Shown here: in pieces, positions 11,008-26,100 of the stretch
How positions within the stretch are numbered: position 1 is the stretch's first letter
Layout: every line of letters starts with the position of its first letter
Origin: Stichopus chloronotus
Lineage: Eukaryota > Echinodermata > Holothuroidea > Aspidochirotida > Stichopodidae
Reading direction: 5' to 3'
Assembly (NCBI GenBank): GCA_021234535.1
Contig: CM037843.1
Coordinates: 14,773,677-14,837,676, forward strand
Length of the DNA: 64,000 bases
Translations under genes and position numbers: made by a program
Notes under the pieces: model-generated
What the model was told of the DNA's origin: nothing
What the model saw: the letters and a program-made list of their open reading frames with translations, nothing else
The model's database searches: none

Positions 11008-13927
11008 CCAATATTCAATGACTTATAAGCTATCATTCATTGAATTTTAATTTAAAGTTAAAGAAATGAGGAAGGCCTTGGCCAACTGACTGTTAAAAGT
11101 CCAAACCATCACTGAAAATTGTAAATTTTGTACAAAGAAAAACATTTTATCCATGTCAGGGGTATTGCAGTTGGTGTAGAACACAATCATTACACTTTGC
11201 ATGTACAATAATACAACATGAGAAGGTGAAAATGGTGAAACAAAAATACTTGCATATATTTACATTATCTTACATGTTTAATACTAAGATAGGGAATAAC
11301 CTAAATATCTTAAATCAACAGTGAGTTCTGATAGAAGAAAATGGTCTAAATGTTGCAACTACATACATGGCAACAGGTCCAATTAAAATGAATACCAACC
11401 ACTAGTGGACAGCTACAAGCCACCAGTGGATGGTGTGGGTAGCTGCCAGCCCAGCCCTCACAATGGACATGAATTACTCATGCACCAGCTCTGACTGCAT
11501 TCGTATTACCAACATCCACAAACACTTGTATTCTGACTCACACTACGTACACTACCGTATGCTATTGAAATTCATGTATGTCGACGTAATCAGTTACACT
11601 CAGTGGCATTCAATAGTTCTTTTCCTAACGATACTAATTTTCGTGCTTTTTCGAGCCAATAATCAAATGTGAGGAAAGACTCATAAATAAAAAGACCTTG
11701 GATCTTAAATGAGACAAATCTGTAATTGCTTGCAGGTGTTAGGGATGTTTGTAGAAAACAGTAGATACCAACATCGGTTTGATGGGTACCCGCAAGCCAC
11801 CAGAGAAAGGTCACCAGCCACTGTTGGATGGCTACAAATTGAGGAACCAGTATGGGTTGCAACACAAAGGTTCTGTCAAATGTCACCATCAAAGGGGGTA
11901 ACTGAGATCTCAAAGTGCATATAATAATCTGTTTCTAGTGCCAATACCCTTTTTTTTTAAATTTTTGAATGTGTTTTCAAACTTGTTGATCAAACTCATC
12001 TGACAGAATACTTCACATCTGGCAGTGATTTTCTGTATGATGTATCAGAATCATCCTCAGAGTTGCCGTCGATCACAACGATGAATTTTAGGGATGTGCA
12101 AAAATATGACAACACAGGAGCATGGTGATGCATTTTCATTTTTTTTTTCCTGTTTCTGCATCACCTAATTAAATACTGTACTGGTTATACTGATTGTAAA
12201 TCACGCCACGTAACTACGTCACATATTGCGGGTCTGATGAGGGGATCAAATTGACGATACTCAGGGATCTGCCAAGGGGAGACTGAATGCTGGATAGTAC
12301 CATCTCAGCGCATCACTACTGTCAGATGTAGCGGACAAGAAACTCTTGGGTCCATGTAACTGCAGGTTGCAGAAAATGGCATTCTTTGGGTCTTGTGAGA
12401 GGCATCTAAATGTTGAAAAATCTGTTTGACGGTTTGAACTGAAGATGTCAAACTTGTTAGGACACTTCAGACATCAATAATGGATGTTTTAACGACTGAT
12501 CATTGAAAATGACGCCGGGAGGAAAAGTCGGTCTCTTGGCGAAGGATGGTCGGCAGTGTTTCTGAGTATGTGAAAATTCCTCTGATTTCTGCTGTGGGCC
12601 TTTGCGGCTTGTGGGCCTTCGTGACCTGTAATATTTCATACCTAGTGGACTGATAATTAAACAAAGCAATTCAGCCCACTAACACTATCAATATACCTAA
12701 ACAATGTAGATTCAAATTTGAGGCAACAATGACAATGCATTTACTTCAACAATGCCAGAACAGCATATGCCACAGGTGTTTGATTAAGGCAGAATCAATG
12801 GCAATTTGTGACACTGACTTGAAAATTCAATCTCCCGGAACAAGTCAAAGAGATATGCCCGTCAAATGCTGCCAGCCAGTCTAAATATTCGAAGAACGTA
12901 CAACTCCTACGCACTTCAGCAAAAGGACCAATAACCACATGAAAAGTAAGACTGCAGACTGCCACCAATGGCATCTCCATGAAATATTGCCAACATGCAC
13001 AGCACACAGTTCCTTTAATGTCTGACCAACCAGGGAAATTCTTGTCACTAAGCTAAAGACGAGAATTTGTCTCACAAAATCGCCGAAAACGTCATTCTCG
13101 TGTCCCTAAAATGGACTAAAGCATCCCTACACTGACTGAAAGCACCCAGCATTGCATTACGCTGATGATGAACTGCCGTTAACAATTTTGTGATCGGCCT
13201 ACACTTTAGAAATACAGAAATCAAACCAGTGGACAAAGAATGGTACATATTTACAGTCACAATCCCTCCTTCCCTGGACGTAAAAAAGAGAAAAACCTGA
13301 AAATGGATTTGATTTAACTTTCATACACTGATTGTTACTTCACACAATATTACAGGAGTAACATTGATATGTAATAAGAAAATCTAGAAAGATTTTGCAA
13401 ACTTCCTGCTCTTACATTTCTGGAGTGATTATTCAAAATCTGGATAAATTAAATAAGACCTCGCTAAACAACACAATTCCACGAAAATTACATTTTAGCT
13501 ACGTCTTTCACCACAACAAAAACAAAAAACAACAACATGCTGAGCACATTTTGTAGCAACTAATCATTTTCCTGCATGGCCATCTTGTACCAGTCCAACT
13601 GTTCCATGGACTGCAATCGTGCTGAGAACAATCTCAACTTTTGGAAGTATCAAAAATACATGTTTGATCATAATGGACATCAACTGTCAAACACAGCTTT
13701 CATAACTTTTTAATTAGAATGTACCAATACTACCTTTATGACCAGATGGGTACCTGTTTCAGCACTTTCCTAATCTCAAAATAATGCACAGTCTATGCCC
13801 TTGCACATACACACAGTACTTCAGCAAGCAAACATGTAGAATAAAATCTTTCCCGGTACGTATCATTCACCGAGAGGGTCTTTACGATACGCGTAGCCCA
13901 TGGATCTGCAGTGCCTGATGTCTGATT
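11008..13927. other. Downstream flank and possible 3' UTR of RCOR
   Basis: No coding frame was recognised. The part nearest 13927 must include the RCOR 3' UTR. No canonical AATAAA on the minus strand was found close by. A weaker ATTAAA reads on the minus strand at 13709-13714, about 215 bases past the stop. The transcript end cannot be fixed from sequence alone. Confidence 0.4.
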
Positions 13928-14144
13928 TCAAGGGTTGGGTGCGGTCACCGGCTGCTTATCCGAGGAGGTGGTCACCACCATGGGAGATGGGACGACGGGG
14001 ACGGTGAGTGGTACGCTCACGACCGGTGGACGTGACAGAGGACCGGCGACTCCGGGCGGCTGAGGTATCGTCAGGGCGGCGGTGCCCCCCGGGCGTATCA
14101 GAGGAGGAGGTTGCTTCTGAATGCTCACTTTGGGTTGCATGAGC
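13928..14144 (-). CDS. rcor: RCOR terminal coding exon 12
   Basis: Encodes a Pro/Val-rich C-terminus from residue 478, containing [20 protein letters not shown] and [10 protein letters not shown], and ends NP-stop (TGA at 13930-13928). The acceptor is TTTGTGTTCAG. This exon has higher GC than its surroundings. Confidence 0.9.
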
Positions 14145-17100
14145 CTGAACACAAAAGAATATTTGAAAATTTAACTTCAATATACAAAGTGTGAGAGAGA
14201 CATGCATCGGTAAACTCAATAGAATAGGATGCGTTCTGTGAGTATCAGCCCTTGACACCACCACCTCTTTGATGTTAACATTATCATGTCTGTGAGGATT
14301 GCTGTTGCACAGAAATGGATACCGTAACTTCTGGCTCCTTCATTCTCAATCAATTATTTGTACATCTCTCACCAAAACGTCCCTTAAACCTTTCACAGCC
14401 AGTGTACATTACCTGGACACCACCATTTTCGGCCAACTACATACAGAGGACCAATGAAATTTCACTTAACAGTACGTACCAGGCTGTGAATGGAAACTTT
14501 TCAAGATGCATAATATTACAGAAGTGGCTTGAAAGGTTTAAAACAGTGCTCAAGTTACATCCATTCTCGCAAGAAATTTCTTCCTCGACAAATTTTTCAT
14601 TTCCTAAGATCATCAAAGAAACATGAGACCTTTTATTCAGCTTTTCAGTTTACTGTTGACAGGCTAGAGGGAATGAACATATGCAATGCAAAATTAACTC
14701 GTTTTGTTTACCTTTGAAAAGTGGAGCTCGCATGGAGTATGTTTTCATCAATTGTAATTACGAATGTGGTGGGTGTGCTCACTACAACAGACGAGAAGGT
14801 TGGGAGCAATTTTTTTCAACAAGTGTTTTCTGCTGAATGATGTCCACCTTTGAAAACTTTGAAATGACTGTACTCCCTTACCTAGACTGGGGTGGAATGA
14901 TTGATGGTTTCTGAGATGGTATGGGATTGGTTGGCTTCAACGGTGGAGGGGTAGCTCCAGATGGCAGCGAGGCATGGGAGTGGCTGGTCATTGGGGGAGT
15001 ACCTCTGACATCCTGCTGGAAAAATAAATAGTAAATTCCTAGTCAATCCATCGATTTCTTCATGACTAGGTGACACAAACTAACGTTGCTACTGACATCC
15101 AAGGAAATAGCAAGAGAGGTATAACAAGAGGGAAGAAGATGTATTAGAGGCATTCGAGGGACAGATGGTTTCCCATGTTTCTCACAGAGCAACTAGAAAG
15201 AACCCATTTTTATAATGAAGGTGCAAACCTCTACGAGTACAATTCTTCCAATGCATTCATTGGCCTTGAACCTGCTTGTTTCCATTCAGTACACAAAGCA
15301 AAAATCAAACGAATGAGGCGACAGGAAACTGGAGACGTCATACCGTCACAGGACACCAACAGTAATAAAATATTTTAATTTGTTTTGCAACAGACATGAC
15401 TGGTCATTACCATGGAAATACACAGAAATTAATGTAAACGATATCATACACATCACTGTCAATGTTATCACCAGAGTTCCAGATTACATTGGTTCTCATC
15501 TTAATACACACTGTACTAAACCTACTTGATCTGTAGGGACCTTCCTTCATCCTTTTGGCATACATGTAAAAGCAGTAGGGCTGACGATACCTCCCATCAC
15601 TATCTAACGCTCACCTCAGTTTTTATCTTCTCTCTGTAAAGGCTGGCCTGTTCAGCCTCGTACTCCTCCAACACTTTGTCCAAATTGAAACGTCTCCTAA
15701 AGTTCATCATGAAGCTACGGCACTGCAAGACGGTCTTGTTACCGACGACATCAGCGATGGCCTGGTAGTCTCGTCCGTACTTGCGAATGGCTGAGGATGG
15801 ACAAAAGTAAAAAGAATGAGCTTACAAATGACGCCAAGAGCATAGCAAAAGGAATTATCAAGAGGAATTTCTTACAAAATTAAAGAAATTAATTACAAAA
15901 TTAAGAGCAGGGAAATTGTGTGGTGCTGCATGTAGTCTGCACACTTTTTCTGATAATGTCTCAACTTTCCTACTCGTTCTTCAATAGCATCTCGCAATCA
16001 AGAGAGTGTATGCCATTGACTTTGAATCCTTCTCTCCTTGTGGCCCTGAGCAACTGACAACACAACTGCAACTTATACACTCCACGCTTATTATTGGTTG
16101 ACTGGCAGACGGTGATGAAGATGAGATAAACTCCACTTTGTTTGAATAGAACAGCAACAAATTACCTTGTACAGCAATGAGCTGTTCTTCATTTGTCCAT
16201 CGTGAGTTGTTTTTCTGGTTCTGTTCTGGTGGCTGCATTGATTCTATGCTCAGTACCGTGTCTTGCTGGTATGCTAACCACTGCTTGTTATACTGTATCT
16301 GATGACAGAATATAGTAAACAAACCATTACCCTGAGGCAACCATGCTCACAGGGAAAAGATCGACTGCTGCACCATGTGAGAATAGAAAGTCAGACTACG
16401 GCAACATACTGTACAGCCTGACTGGGCAAAATGACTCCTCCCTCCCCAAACTTCTCATACAAAATTACAAAATAATATCCCTACAAGCTTAGTGGATTTC
16501 ATTCAAGATAAAGATTGATTAAGCTTTAATGGAGGCAAAGATCATTGATCCATAAGTTTATCACAATGGAAGCTAGAGATTGCTTATCATAACTACAAGA
16601 GGCAAAATTAGTTCACTGACATGAAGGTTCAGAAGATTCCACTTTCAGTGCACTAGGTAAGGTTAAGGTAAGTCCTAGTATTAGCTTGTTTGAATCACAA
16701 CATATGGTTGAAATCCAACAAATGGCCGGTAACAAGAAAAAGTGGGATTTCGCACATACAGTACTTGTGTGTACTCGCTAAATCAGACAATACTGTGAAC
16801 AACTACCGCTAGGTAACTTTGAGGAGATGCGACACGAATGTGACATTACATCAGTTACACTTACGGTGAAAGTTAGCTCCAAAAGCACATTTAACAGTAG
16901 GGAAAATGAAATGCACTTTCGCACGCATAGTCACACTCAAAATACACACTATTGCTCAAAACGGTCACATGATGACGCACCATACTGGTGGTCCTCAGTA
17001 CCTGATGAAACAATAGCTCAGTCCTTAATTAGATAAATTACAAATAGTTTAATATGCCAGTATTTATTTTATTCGGTGACAACACTTACCCTGATTTTTC

Positions 17101-20100
17101 AATTTTAGTGGTGAGTGCATGTAACTTAGATATTTTACAAATCATAAGATATTTTTTTTCTCTCTTGCTCAATAATACATTAAAAGTTATACAAACAGTG
17201 CAGTAAATCAAACACCAGCAACAACAAGACTGATACAGCTTAATCTCTACAGGTATGATCATGCCTGTCTTTCGAAAGACCATCCCAAGTTTTGATGACT
17301 TAAGCCTGGGTCACACTAGCATGATTAAACTTGCCATTCAATTTTCAACTAAAATTGCACGACTTTGATTGTAGTTAACATTAATATATGCAAAATATGA
17401 ACGAGAAAATCGATTCACCTATTCCAGACAACCAGGACTGAAAGAAATTGTGACGCTATTCTATTCCGAGCAGCTCTTATGATCAATTCGATATGCACTA
17501 ATTTAGTTGTAGGTTGAATCATGCGTTGAATCCTGCTAGTGTGATGTGGGCTTTAATCATGTACCGCAGATCTGTTCCATGTTGTCTTACCTGTCTCTTG
17601 GCGTTGATGATGTCGTTGTCTACCGCTTTAAACACCGCCTCCCCCTGGTTGTTGCTGACCGTCAGCAGGTCTTCCTTGTCGATGTACATCCCCTTGGGTG
17701 GTTTCTTGGGCATCTTTCCCCCTGGGTGGTGCCTGTTTCCCTGGCTCTCATTTTTGACCGGTCCTACATGCTGTCTCATCACACCCGTACGTCTGCAGAA
17801 TAGAGAAGTTTGAACGAAGAGGGTGACCTTGGTGCACACAATGTTGCCACTCTCCGGTTTCCCAGTATTTGAGGTATCATCACCACCCAAGTGTCAAAAT
17901 TGCTTTCTTATGCAAAAAAAAATGATAAGTTTTTGGCTCACACTAGCATTCCAGGAAACAAAACTAACAGCCAATACTATATTACATTGCCAATTACTAC
18001 AATTAATTGCCAATGTATGATTTTTCTGTGTGTTTGGTTGATAAATTGACCCAGAGTGCTGTCCAACAGCTTTCACTGACGAATGCCTGCCTTGAATGAC
18101 TACGTGGGCATATCTCATACTATACCTGATAATGCTTTTAAAATAGTTAACCAGTGATAATCATTACAGCCTGGGTCTGGTAAGTGGGCAAAAAGACCAT
18201 GAAGATGACATTGTCCCCCTTGAAAATTACTTGGTGTGCATGTGGTGAAACTTTGATGAAAATGAAACTCCCCACACTGACAACATTTAACAGAAGAGGA
18301 CAATATTCCAAGCAAAATGCTTGACTATCCACAGGCCTTTCATTGTTAAATCATCATGTCCCACAACAGAAACCTACCTCCAATAACTGTAACAGGGATT
18401 ACAGAGAGAGCCTTTGGGTGTTGTGTGAAGCTGACTGACAGATGCTGCACAGTTGCTGCATGCACCCTTGGAGGATGGATCGCTTGGTGCTGACTAAGTA
18501 ATGAACAAACACATACAATTAAACATTAAAGAGGTGTAAACCGTATGCCAAGCATCCATAAAATGAATTGTATGTCATAGGGATGGCATTACAATCTGAA
18601 CCAACATCAAATTTTGCTTTTCAACAAAGGTGAACATATTCTTAACCACCGTTTCTTTCATAATTTTCTGATAAATCAAACATTGTTTTCTTTTCAGATT
18701 GCACCTTCTTTTCTACAGAGTACAAAACTGCTGTACTGAACTCATACACCCATGGTAACTACCAAACTAGAGCACCAATGGTGCAGTGACTCATGCCAAA
18801 CATACGAAGGAGAAGCATCACATGTGATAAAAATTTTCATAAAATGACCCATAAAGCACATCATGATCCTGGACTCCAAACCTGAAACCTAAGAGACTCA
18901 AAGTCCAAGTGTCCTTATGACAAGCCATAAACAGTCAAATTACACAATTAAACTTTGCTCTTCTAGAACCTTTAGGATGAAAAATATTATTAACATCATG
19001 TCCCATGTGCTTGTGGGGCTCAACTACCTTTTCTATCCCCCTCCCCTCCCCACCAGGAAATCTGATGTGGTGACGGGTCTGGGTATCATTATGGATATTG
19101 CAAGTTACCACACACCATCCTATTAATTATGCAATGTACATACTACATGATGTACACATTATCCTCAGAGTGAATACTGACCTTCTCAGCCGCTTCTTCT
19201 CCTTCTTTAGGGGGATTTTCTGATGTATCCATCGCTTGATCAGCTTCACTGTGAGGCATAAATGACATGAATACACACAAGTGTTCAAGGGCTTGATGAC
19301 ATGGTATGACCAAACCATGAGTTCACAATTCACAACAAGAATAAGTTGAGGGACACCAGTTCCCATGCAGAGAATTTTAAAATTGGCTATTCATATTTAA
19401 TATATCCATAAATGTGAAATAATCATCACCAAAGATAATGAAAGAATCTACTTGGCTACTTGACAAAATGCAGTAAATTTACTTCCTACAGTGGTTACAG
19501 CAGTTAACAACCTCATCATAATTACTCCTTTTCTGCAACAAACAAACATATTAAACATTGCCATCTAGAAAGTAACTTGTAAATCTTTGTTTTTTCTTAA
19601 TAGACATAGAATATAAAGTTCACTAACACACAAAGGAAAAATAGGACTATTAAGCAGATCTCTATGATGCTTTTCATTTAGTTGCCTAAACGAACTAAAC
19701 GATCCAGATACTGTAAAGACTTCACAACAAGATGGCCAAAGATGTCTTTTTGAGGGTCACCTGACAGAGGTTCTACATCAAAGACTGTAGAGTGTTTTGC
19801 CCTCTTTGGAAAATTAATGTTCCTTAAATGCTACAAGAGTAAGTTAAATCTCCTCACACTGCCTCATTTGAGGTTTTGGAGTGCTAATGTATCTGCTGAC
19901 TTCTCTTCATACTACAATTGTGCCACATGTTGCTGATGTGCTCAGATACTGGTATGATTGCAACATATACAAATATGACCACGGTGTTGCACCATTCAGG
20001 CTTCAGTAGATAATGTAGCCTCCTTGTCCTCTTGTTCAGACATATACTGTAAATGCTGCTTGTACCAAATTCTCTGTATTTCATGTACCATACAACAAGG

Positions 20101-23100
20101 ACTGTTGAATAGGTTTTGGAAACTTCCACCATATCTCTTTACATTAAGACAAGTATATAAAAAAATGCATTTTGCACCAAACCCAGCAAGCAAAGTAGAT
20201 CCAGTCAATGCAGACACAAGTTTATTGCTGGTACTGTAGCATACATTGCACAAATGTTACATGTACAGGGCTGTGAAGGTGATATTTATGACCAAAAGCA
20301 AATTTTGATTCACAAGTAATTACAAAATACGAAAGAAATATGAGATGAGTGTACTCATGATGTTCCTAGAGAGATCATTTAGATGCAAGAACAGTCTGCA
20401 GTTGCAAACAATCATTTATCTTGGGGGGGGGGGGGGGGGGAGTAGAGGTGGGGAAACAGGTTGCTCTTCAAGTGGGACTCCTCTGCAATAGCCACATTTT
20501 ACTATAGCAAGTATGTCGTGCACTATAGATTCTTCCAGCTGGATTCATGACGCAAACAATGGAGATGAAAACAACTGTACGAGTCTGTGCAATAATGACT
20601 GTCATTGTTCTCTTTGGTTCACCATTTATAACTGTTCTTTATTCTTCCTTTTAGAGAGGCGGGATGAACAGTCAGGGTGGCCTGAGCAGGATTCAACCTT
20701 ACAGAATATGACAGTACTGTACATGTCATCTACAGCATACTGTAATGTACAGTATGTGTGCAACACTGGGATAAGTGATGCCAGGCACACCCAATTTTTG
20801 GGGCAGTCCCACACGTCGGTGCGGTGCACCCACATTCTTTCTGGTGACATAAAATGTCAAAGATGTGACAAACAAATGTCTAAGATATGACACACAGTTC
20901 TCTGGATATTTAAAAAAGAACTATTTATCTGTGAATGTACTATGCAGATCTTTTCTTCTGGCTAACTTTCCAATCCTAGTCCACACACATGCTCGTTTTA
21001 CTGAGATAAAACGAAGATGCCGGTCAGTTTACACACAGTAGCTGCCCTTACGTGCAAGTTGTATGTGACGCTGCAGTCTGTCTACCTGGCAGAAATGTAC
21101 GCAGTGGGTGGTGAATGGAAGTAGACTTTGTGGTGATCTGAGTGGACGTTTACTAAGACATACTTACTGCAAAACAACAAGAACTGAGTGGTGATGAGTA
21201 ACATGGGTTGTTGTCAGTGTGTACATCAGCCCTTAAGAGCTACCTTTTCTGGGTGTTCAGGAGACACCTTATCATCACCTCAATTTAGGTATTCATGATG
21301 GGAAAGTCCCAAATCTAAGTTTGTCTTTAATGAGGATATGTCCTGTAAAGAGTTCTGTAGTTTACCAATTTTCAAACAGACATAAATAACACTGTAAACT
21401 ACCTGCCATTATAATTTTCATTTGATAACACAACTGTTCAAATATTGTAACCCTACTGTAAGTGCATGTGCACATACAAAACTAACCGAGCATGAAGCTA
21501 ACAATAGACTGGAATTTGATCTGACTGCAAGCACATGCACGGGGCAATAATGGGTTAAATCAGCCAAGCTTTAAAAATGTTTCCAAGGAGAGTTTCAATT
21601 TAACACCAAAACAAAATTACATGTGCAAAACTTCTAATCTTAGCAAAGGACATAAAACCAAACAAACAACTAGAGATTCTCCAAATTTATCCATAAATAG
21701 TAAAAGGCTTGCAATTTTGGCATAAAATCATTCCACAGTCAGTAAAGCCTCCATATTAACACAGAAACATTTCTTGCCAAACGTAAACATCATGGCTGGA
21801 ATAGAACTTTTGGATTCTGACAAAACCATTTTCAGCCTTGTTTCAGCAGGGCACACTGAGGGTATGGGGAAGGCTCCTTTCACACTGTATAATACAGTAT
21901 AACAAGCAGATGCTGTAGTGAAATAATGGGTTGTCTCACTAGAGTAGATCAATACTACAGAGCTTCCATGGTTGTTAATATATGTCGTCCAAAGAGACCT
22001 AAACATCATGCAATGCTGTAACTTCCAAACAGCAGTTGAACAAATGACATGGCCGAACTGGAGACCGGCACATGCGCCAATTGAAGTTATAACGTAACAA
22101 CAACAAATCTCAATTTACCCATCCTCTTTGCCTCCAGAGGCTAGTTTCTTTGCTTGTCTATCCATCAGGCTGGTTCTGGTTCTGTTCTTCTTCCACTGGT
22201 AGTAATATTTCACAAGACTGCTGATTGATTTATCTGGCAACTGAGAAATTAAGAGAGACAATACTAAAAGATTGACAGCTTGACATTTTTCTTAATTTAT
22301 GTTGGAAAGACATGTGTTCTTCTTTAATATGTCATTAACTTCAACCATTTGAAACTTCACATCCATTGTTTTAACCCACATTCTCTATGGTACATTGCCT
22401 ACTGCTCCAGAACATGACAATCTTGCAGCAATTTTCTTTTTTCTTTTTTTTTTTAATGCCGTTCTTTTGGCATGCTCATAAATGCATTGTAATTTATAAC
22501 ATCTGCCAAAAGCACAAGTAGTGCACTGATGCCTATGACTAGAGGAAGCAATACAAAAAGAAAGTACCACATTGTAATCTGAATGTGTTCTCACCATCTG
22601 GCGGATGCGATGGAAGCTTTTCCCGTGGAAACTGAAAGCCTGCTCGAACAGGACTCGGTCCTCCACTGTCCACTCATCTGGAAAAGGTGTGAAGTTTGGT
22701 AGATCTGCCAGAGACTTCTCGATGTTGTGTTTATGCCAAAAGAGCATGCCGAGGGCTTGCTCTGCACTGTAACCATATTTGTCTTTGGCGAGTGATATGT
22801 ACTCATCCACTGCAAACACAACATTGGAAATGTTACTGCAAACACACCATTGGAAATGTTAAAAGACAATAGAAGGAAACAAAACAACTTATACTTTGTG
22901 GGATTTTCTCACATACAGGTCTGTGGGCCCTCAGAATTCTAATGAAATTAAAAATTATTTCAACAAAAGAAGTACAGTACTTGGCTCCATCCCAAATTTT
23001 CTAATTCCATTCCAAAAGCAACATCTGTTAAAAGATAATTTAGTGCATGCAGGTACACTCAGTGTCAAAAGAATGGTGCACGGCATTTGCATTAGGCTTG

Positions 23101-26100
23101 TGGCAATCTTGGGATAATGGTATACGATAATGACGAGGGACTTTGCTCAGGATATTGTTTGCGAAATGCCCCAAGCATTATTGTCTGTACTCTCTACACT
23201 TATGGTAAAAGAAAGATGTTTCTTTAATGGAAACAATTTGGAATACACACTTTACAACTAGTAAACGACATGAACGGAAACAAGAAATCAGACCATATAG
23301 TTGCATTAATCTTAACTATTTTATTGACATTTCAGAAGGTTAGACTTGGGCTGTACAATGCAACTACTACACAAAATCCATAGTTTTACACATACAGTAT
23401 GTGTGTTTGTTCAGGTGTACTTTGGTTCTGACCTCCTATGACATTGCAACATTGTTTGGCAATTGAAGGAAAGTGCTTGCAATGAATTGAATACCAATAG
23501 TGAAAATTTCATATTCTAACAAGACTTAAATGTAGTACCATCGACTAAAATAACTATCTTTGCACACTGTTGAAACTTCAAAGAAACATCCCTGTACACA
23601 ATGTTTCTGTTTACAAGCATTTCCAGTATAAAATTCTGGTACCTACATTGAAGTTCTACCAGGCAAAACTTTTTTTTCACAAGCTTCTGAGAGACTTGTT
23701 TTGCATACTGTACAAGTTCCATTTACAGCAGAAGTTGGAAACAATGGTTTCACTGGCACTGAACAAGTTTTACTTCTGTATTTTCTGCTACTGTACTGTA
23801 CGATACAGTTGATATTGCAGTTGGATGCAAGTAGCAATTACAGTAGGAAGAGGTACAGTACACAAGCAAAGGGGAACAAACGGAGCATCATACAATGGTG
23901 CTTCATAAGCCCAGGCAAGTTCCTATGCAAGTTTGACATTTTGCAAAAAATTTGGTTGCAGAAGCCAATTGCTGCATCATTGTGATGTCATTAATTTATG
24001 CCACACTTTTGTACAAACTGAATGTACAAATTATAGAAAAGGACAAAGTACTGTTGTACAAACATGTATATCCACCATGACTGCAGGTCAGAATGTCATG
24101 TCTTTTCAAAGTCAACCCATGCAATTCTTTTTTAATGCCATCATCTTAATTGCTTGTTAAGTATTCTTGATAAAAGAACTCTCACTCCAAAAGAGGTTTA
24201 CTGTGGGGAGAACCAAACTGCATGCAATAAAATAATTTCTGCAGCAAAAAAAAAAAAACCACAGCTCTACTTTCGCTTCAGGCGCACAGCCATGTATTAG
24301 CATACCAATTCTACTGTACTGAGCTGCAAATATACCAGCTGTAGTAGTGTACTGTATGGAACAGCTCAATTTTTTTTTAAAAAATTGATGTGGAAATTGA
24401 CACAGTTTTTGACACCTTGGATTCTTTTAGCAATTAGTTAAGTTGATGAATCACTATTTCCTGCCTGCTTAATTTGGCTCCCTCACTTCCTTTTTATATA
24501 AACCATCACAACAACAATATTATAACTGAGAACAGTGGAATACGGTAACTACAGCACAAATAACACAATCTTGAAACTGAATAATGAGAAGCAAAGTACT
24601 GCACATGTACTGTAGGTTGAAGCTGAAAGGAATAACTCACACAGTCTTTACAACAATGTACAGTAACATCAGGCAATGCATACAGCTGATTGTCTACCAG
24701 AGAACTGTTTATATACTGTGCAACTCCAAACATAGTATGTTGCATCTATTACCTGTCACACCATTTTGAAAAGTTCCTACAGATATTATAGAAAACAAAT
24801 CAAGGTGTCACCATCAAACTACCACAATGAACAATATGTCACATGCCAAACTAAGGACACAGATGGCACTGGACACAGAGGGCACCACCCCTTCATGATT
24901 TTGTCCTCCCCACCCAAGACGCTTAGAACCAGAAAGTCAAAGAACCTTGTGATTGCTTGCTAATATTTTTGATGAATAAAGTATAACCAACATACTGTAC
25001 CAAAATCTACTCACAATGGCCGAACCATACACTAAGTTTGAAGTTCCAGCAAATTTTCCGTCAGGAGATAGTGTTGACAAGGTTTCTAAACTATGACATC
25101 TACTGACCTTGTATGATCTTTGACCTACAGTACCTAAAACCTGACAGAGATCATCTAATCATCAAGAGCAACCAAGATTAAGAGTTTTAAGTTCCAACAA
25201 CTTTTAGCAGCTGAGATTACTTTCCCTTCTTGAGATATCGTGTTTACAAGCCAAGGCATCACACACACACATACATACACACATACACACACATGCCATC
25301 AGCATCGCATAGATTTCTTGCCTGCATTTGGCAAGGAATCAAAAATGAAAAAAAAGAAATTCCAAACATTAATTCATGCATGTGTTGGAATATAAGCACC
25401 AGAGTTCATATGGGTGAATCACTGTTTCAAAAATGTGTGGTTAGAAACTCAGCACCCCCTCCCCTCACAATACCTCCAGCCATCAACAGCGACAAATGTA
25501 AATTATCATACTGTATGTCATGTACTGGTGACCCCCACTTCAATTTTGTCTCTTCTTCCTCCACCCCCTCCTTCCACTGCACTTAGCTATTGGCTTGGCA
25601 GTTATTAAATTATTGGACAGTTGGCTATGGGCCTGATGGTATCATGTTATTATAAAGTACAGTATAAACGTTTATCAAAACAAGTATAAGTAAGTACACA
25701 TATACAGTACTTACATTTAGCATCAGAGATATGAGGCGAAGGTGACCAAACGAGGAGCGCCTCTGGGCGATTGTCGCCTCTCTTCACTACAGGTATGTCT
25801 GGAAATGAAGAGTTCATGGAGTGAGTTATACAGTAACTTGAACATTACAGTAGGTACCAAACAGGACAGTACAGTATGTGAGGTACAGGTACTTGCCAAA
25901 CTCAAACAACAAAAATTGCATTTAATGATTGACAACTTGCCACAACCGTAATCACCATACCATCCTTCAGAGTATTTTAATGACATGCTTCTAGCGGAAC
26001 AACAGCACACAGTATGAGAATTGTGCCTTCCTTGAAAAGTTGTATCCCTTTGTTGAGTAAAAGGTACATTTTAGTGAGTTCTTCTTGAGAGAGAATAATT

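Larger units (their letters stand above)
14145..19181 (-). other. RCOR introns 6 to 11
   Basis: These introns (18494-19181, 17793-18377, 16299-17590, 15791-16165, 15016-15614, 14145-14881) hold only short chance frames and no recognisable mobile element. Confidence 0.6.

Noticed and set aside
18115..18332. Minus-strand frames in RCOR intron 7
   Set aside because: No domain; not flanked by compatible splice sites; exons 7 and 8 join directly in phase.
20513..20890. 125-codon plus-strand open frame within RCOR intron 5
   Set aside because: Antisense to RCOR, no recognisable domain or splice context; contains a generic repeat-like TACAGTA-rich stretch.
22385..22594. Open frame extending past RCOR exon 4
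   Set aside because: Read-through into intron 4 after a good GTGAGA donor; the conserved continuation is in exon 5.
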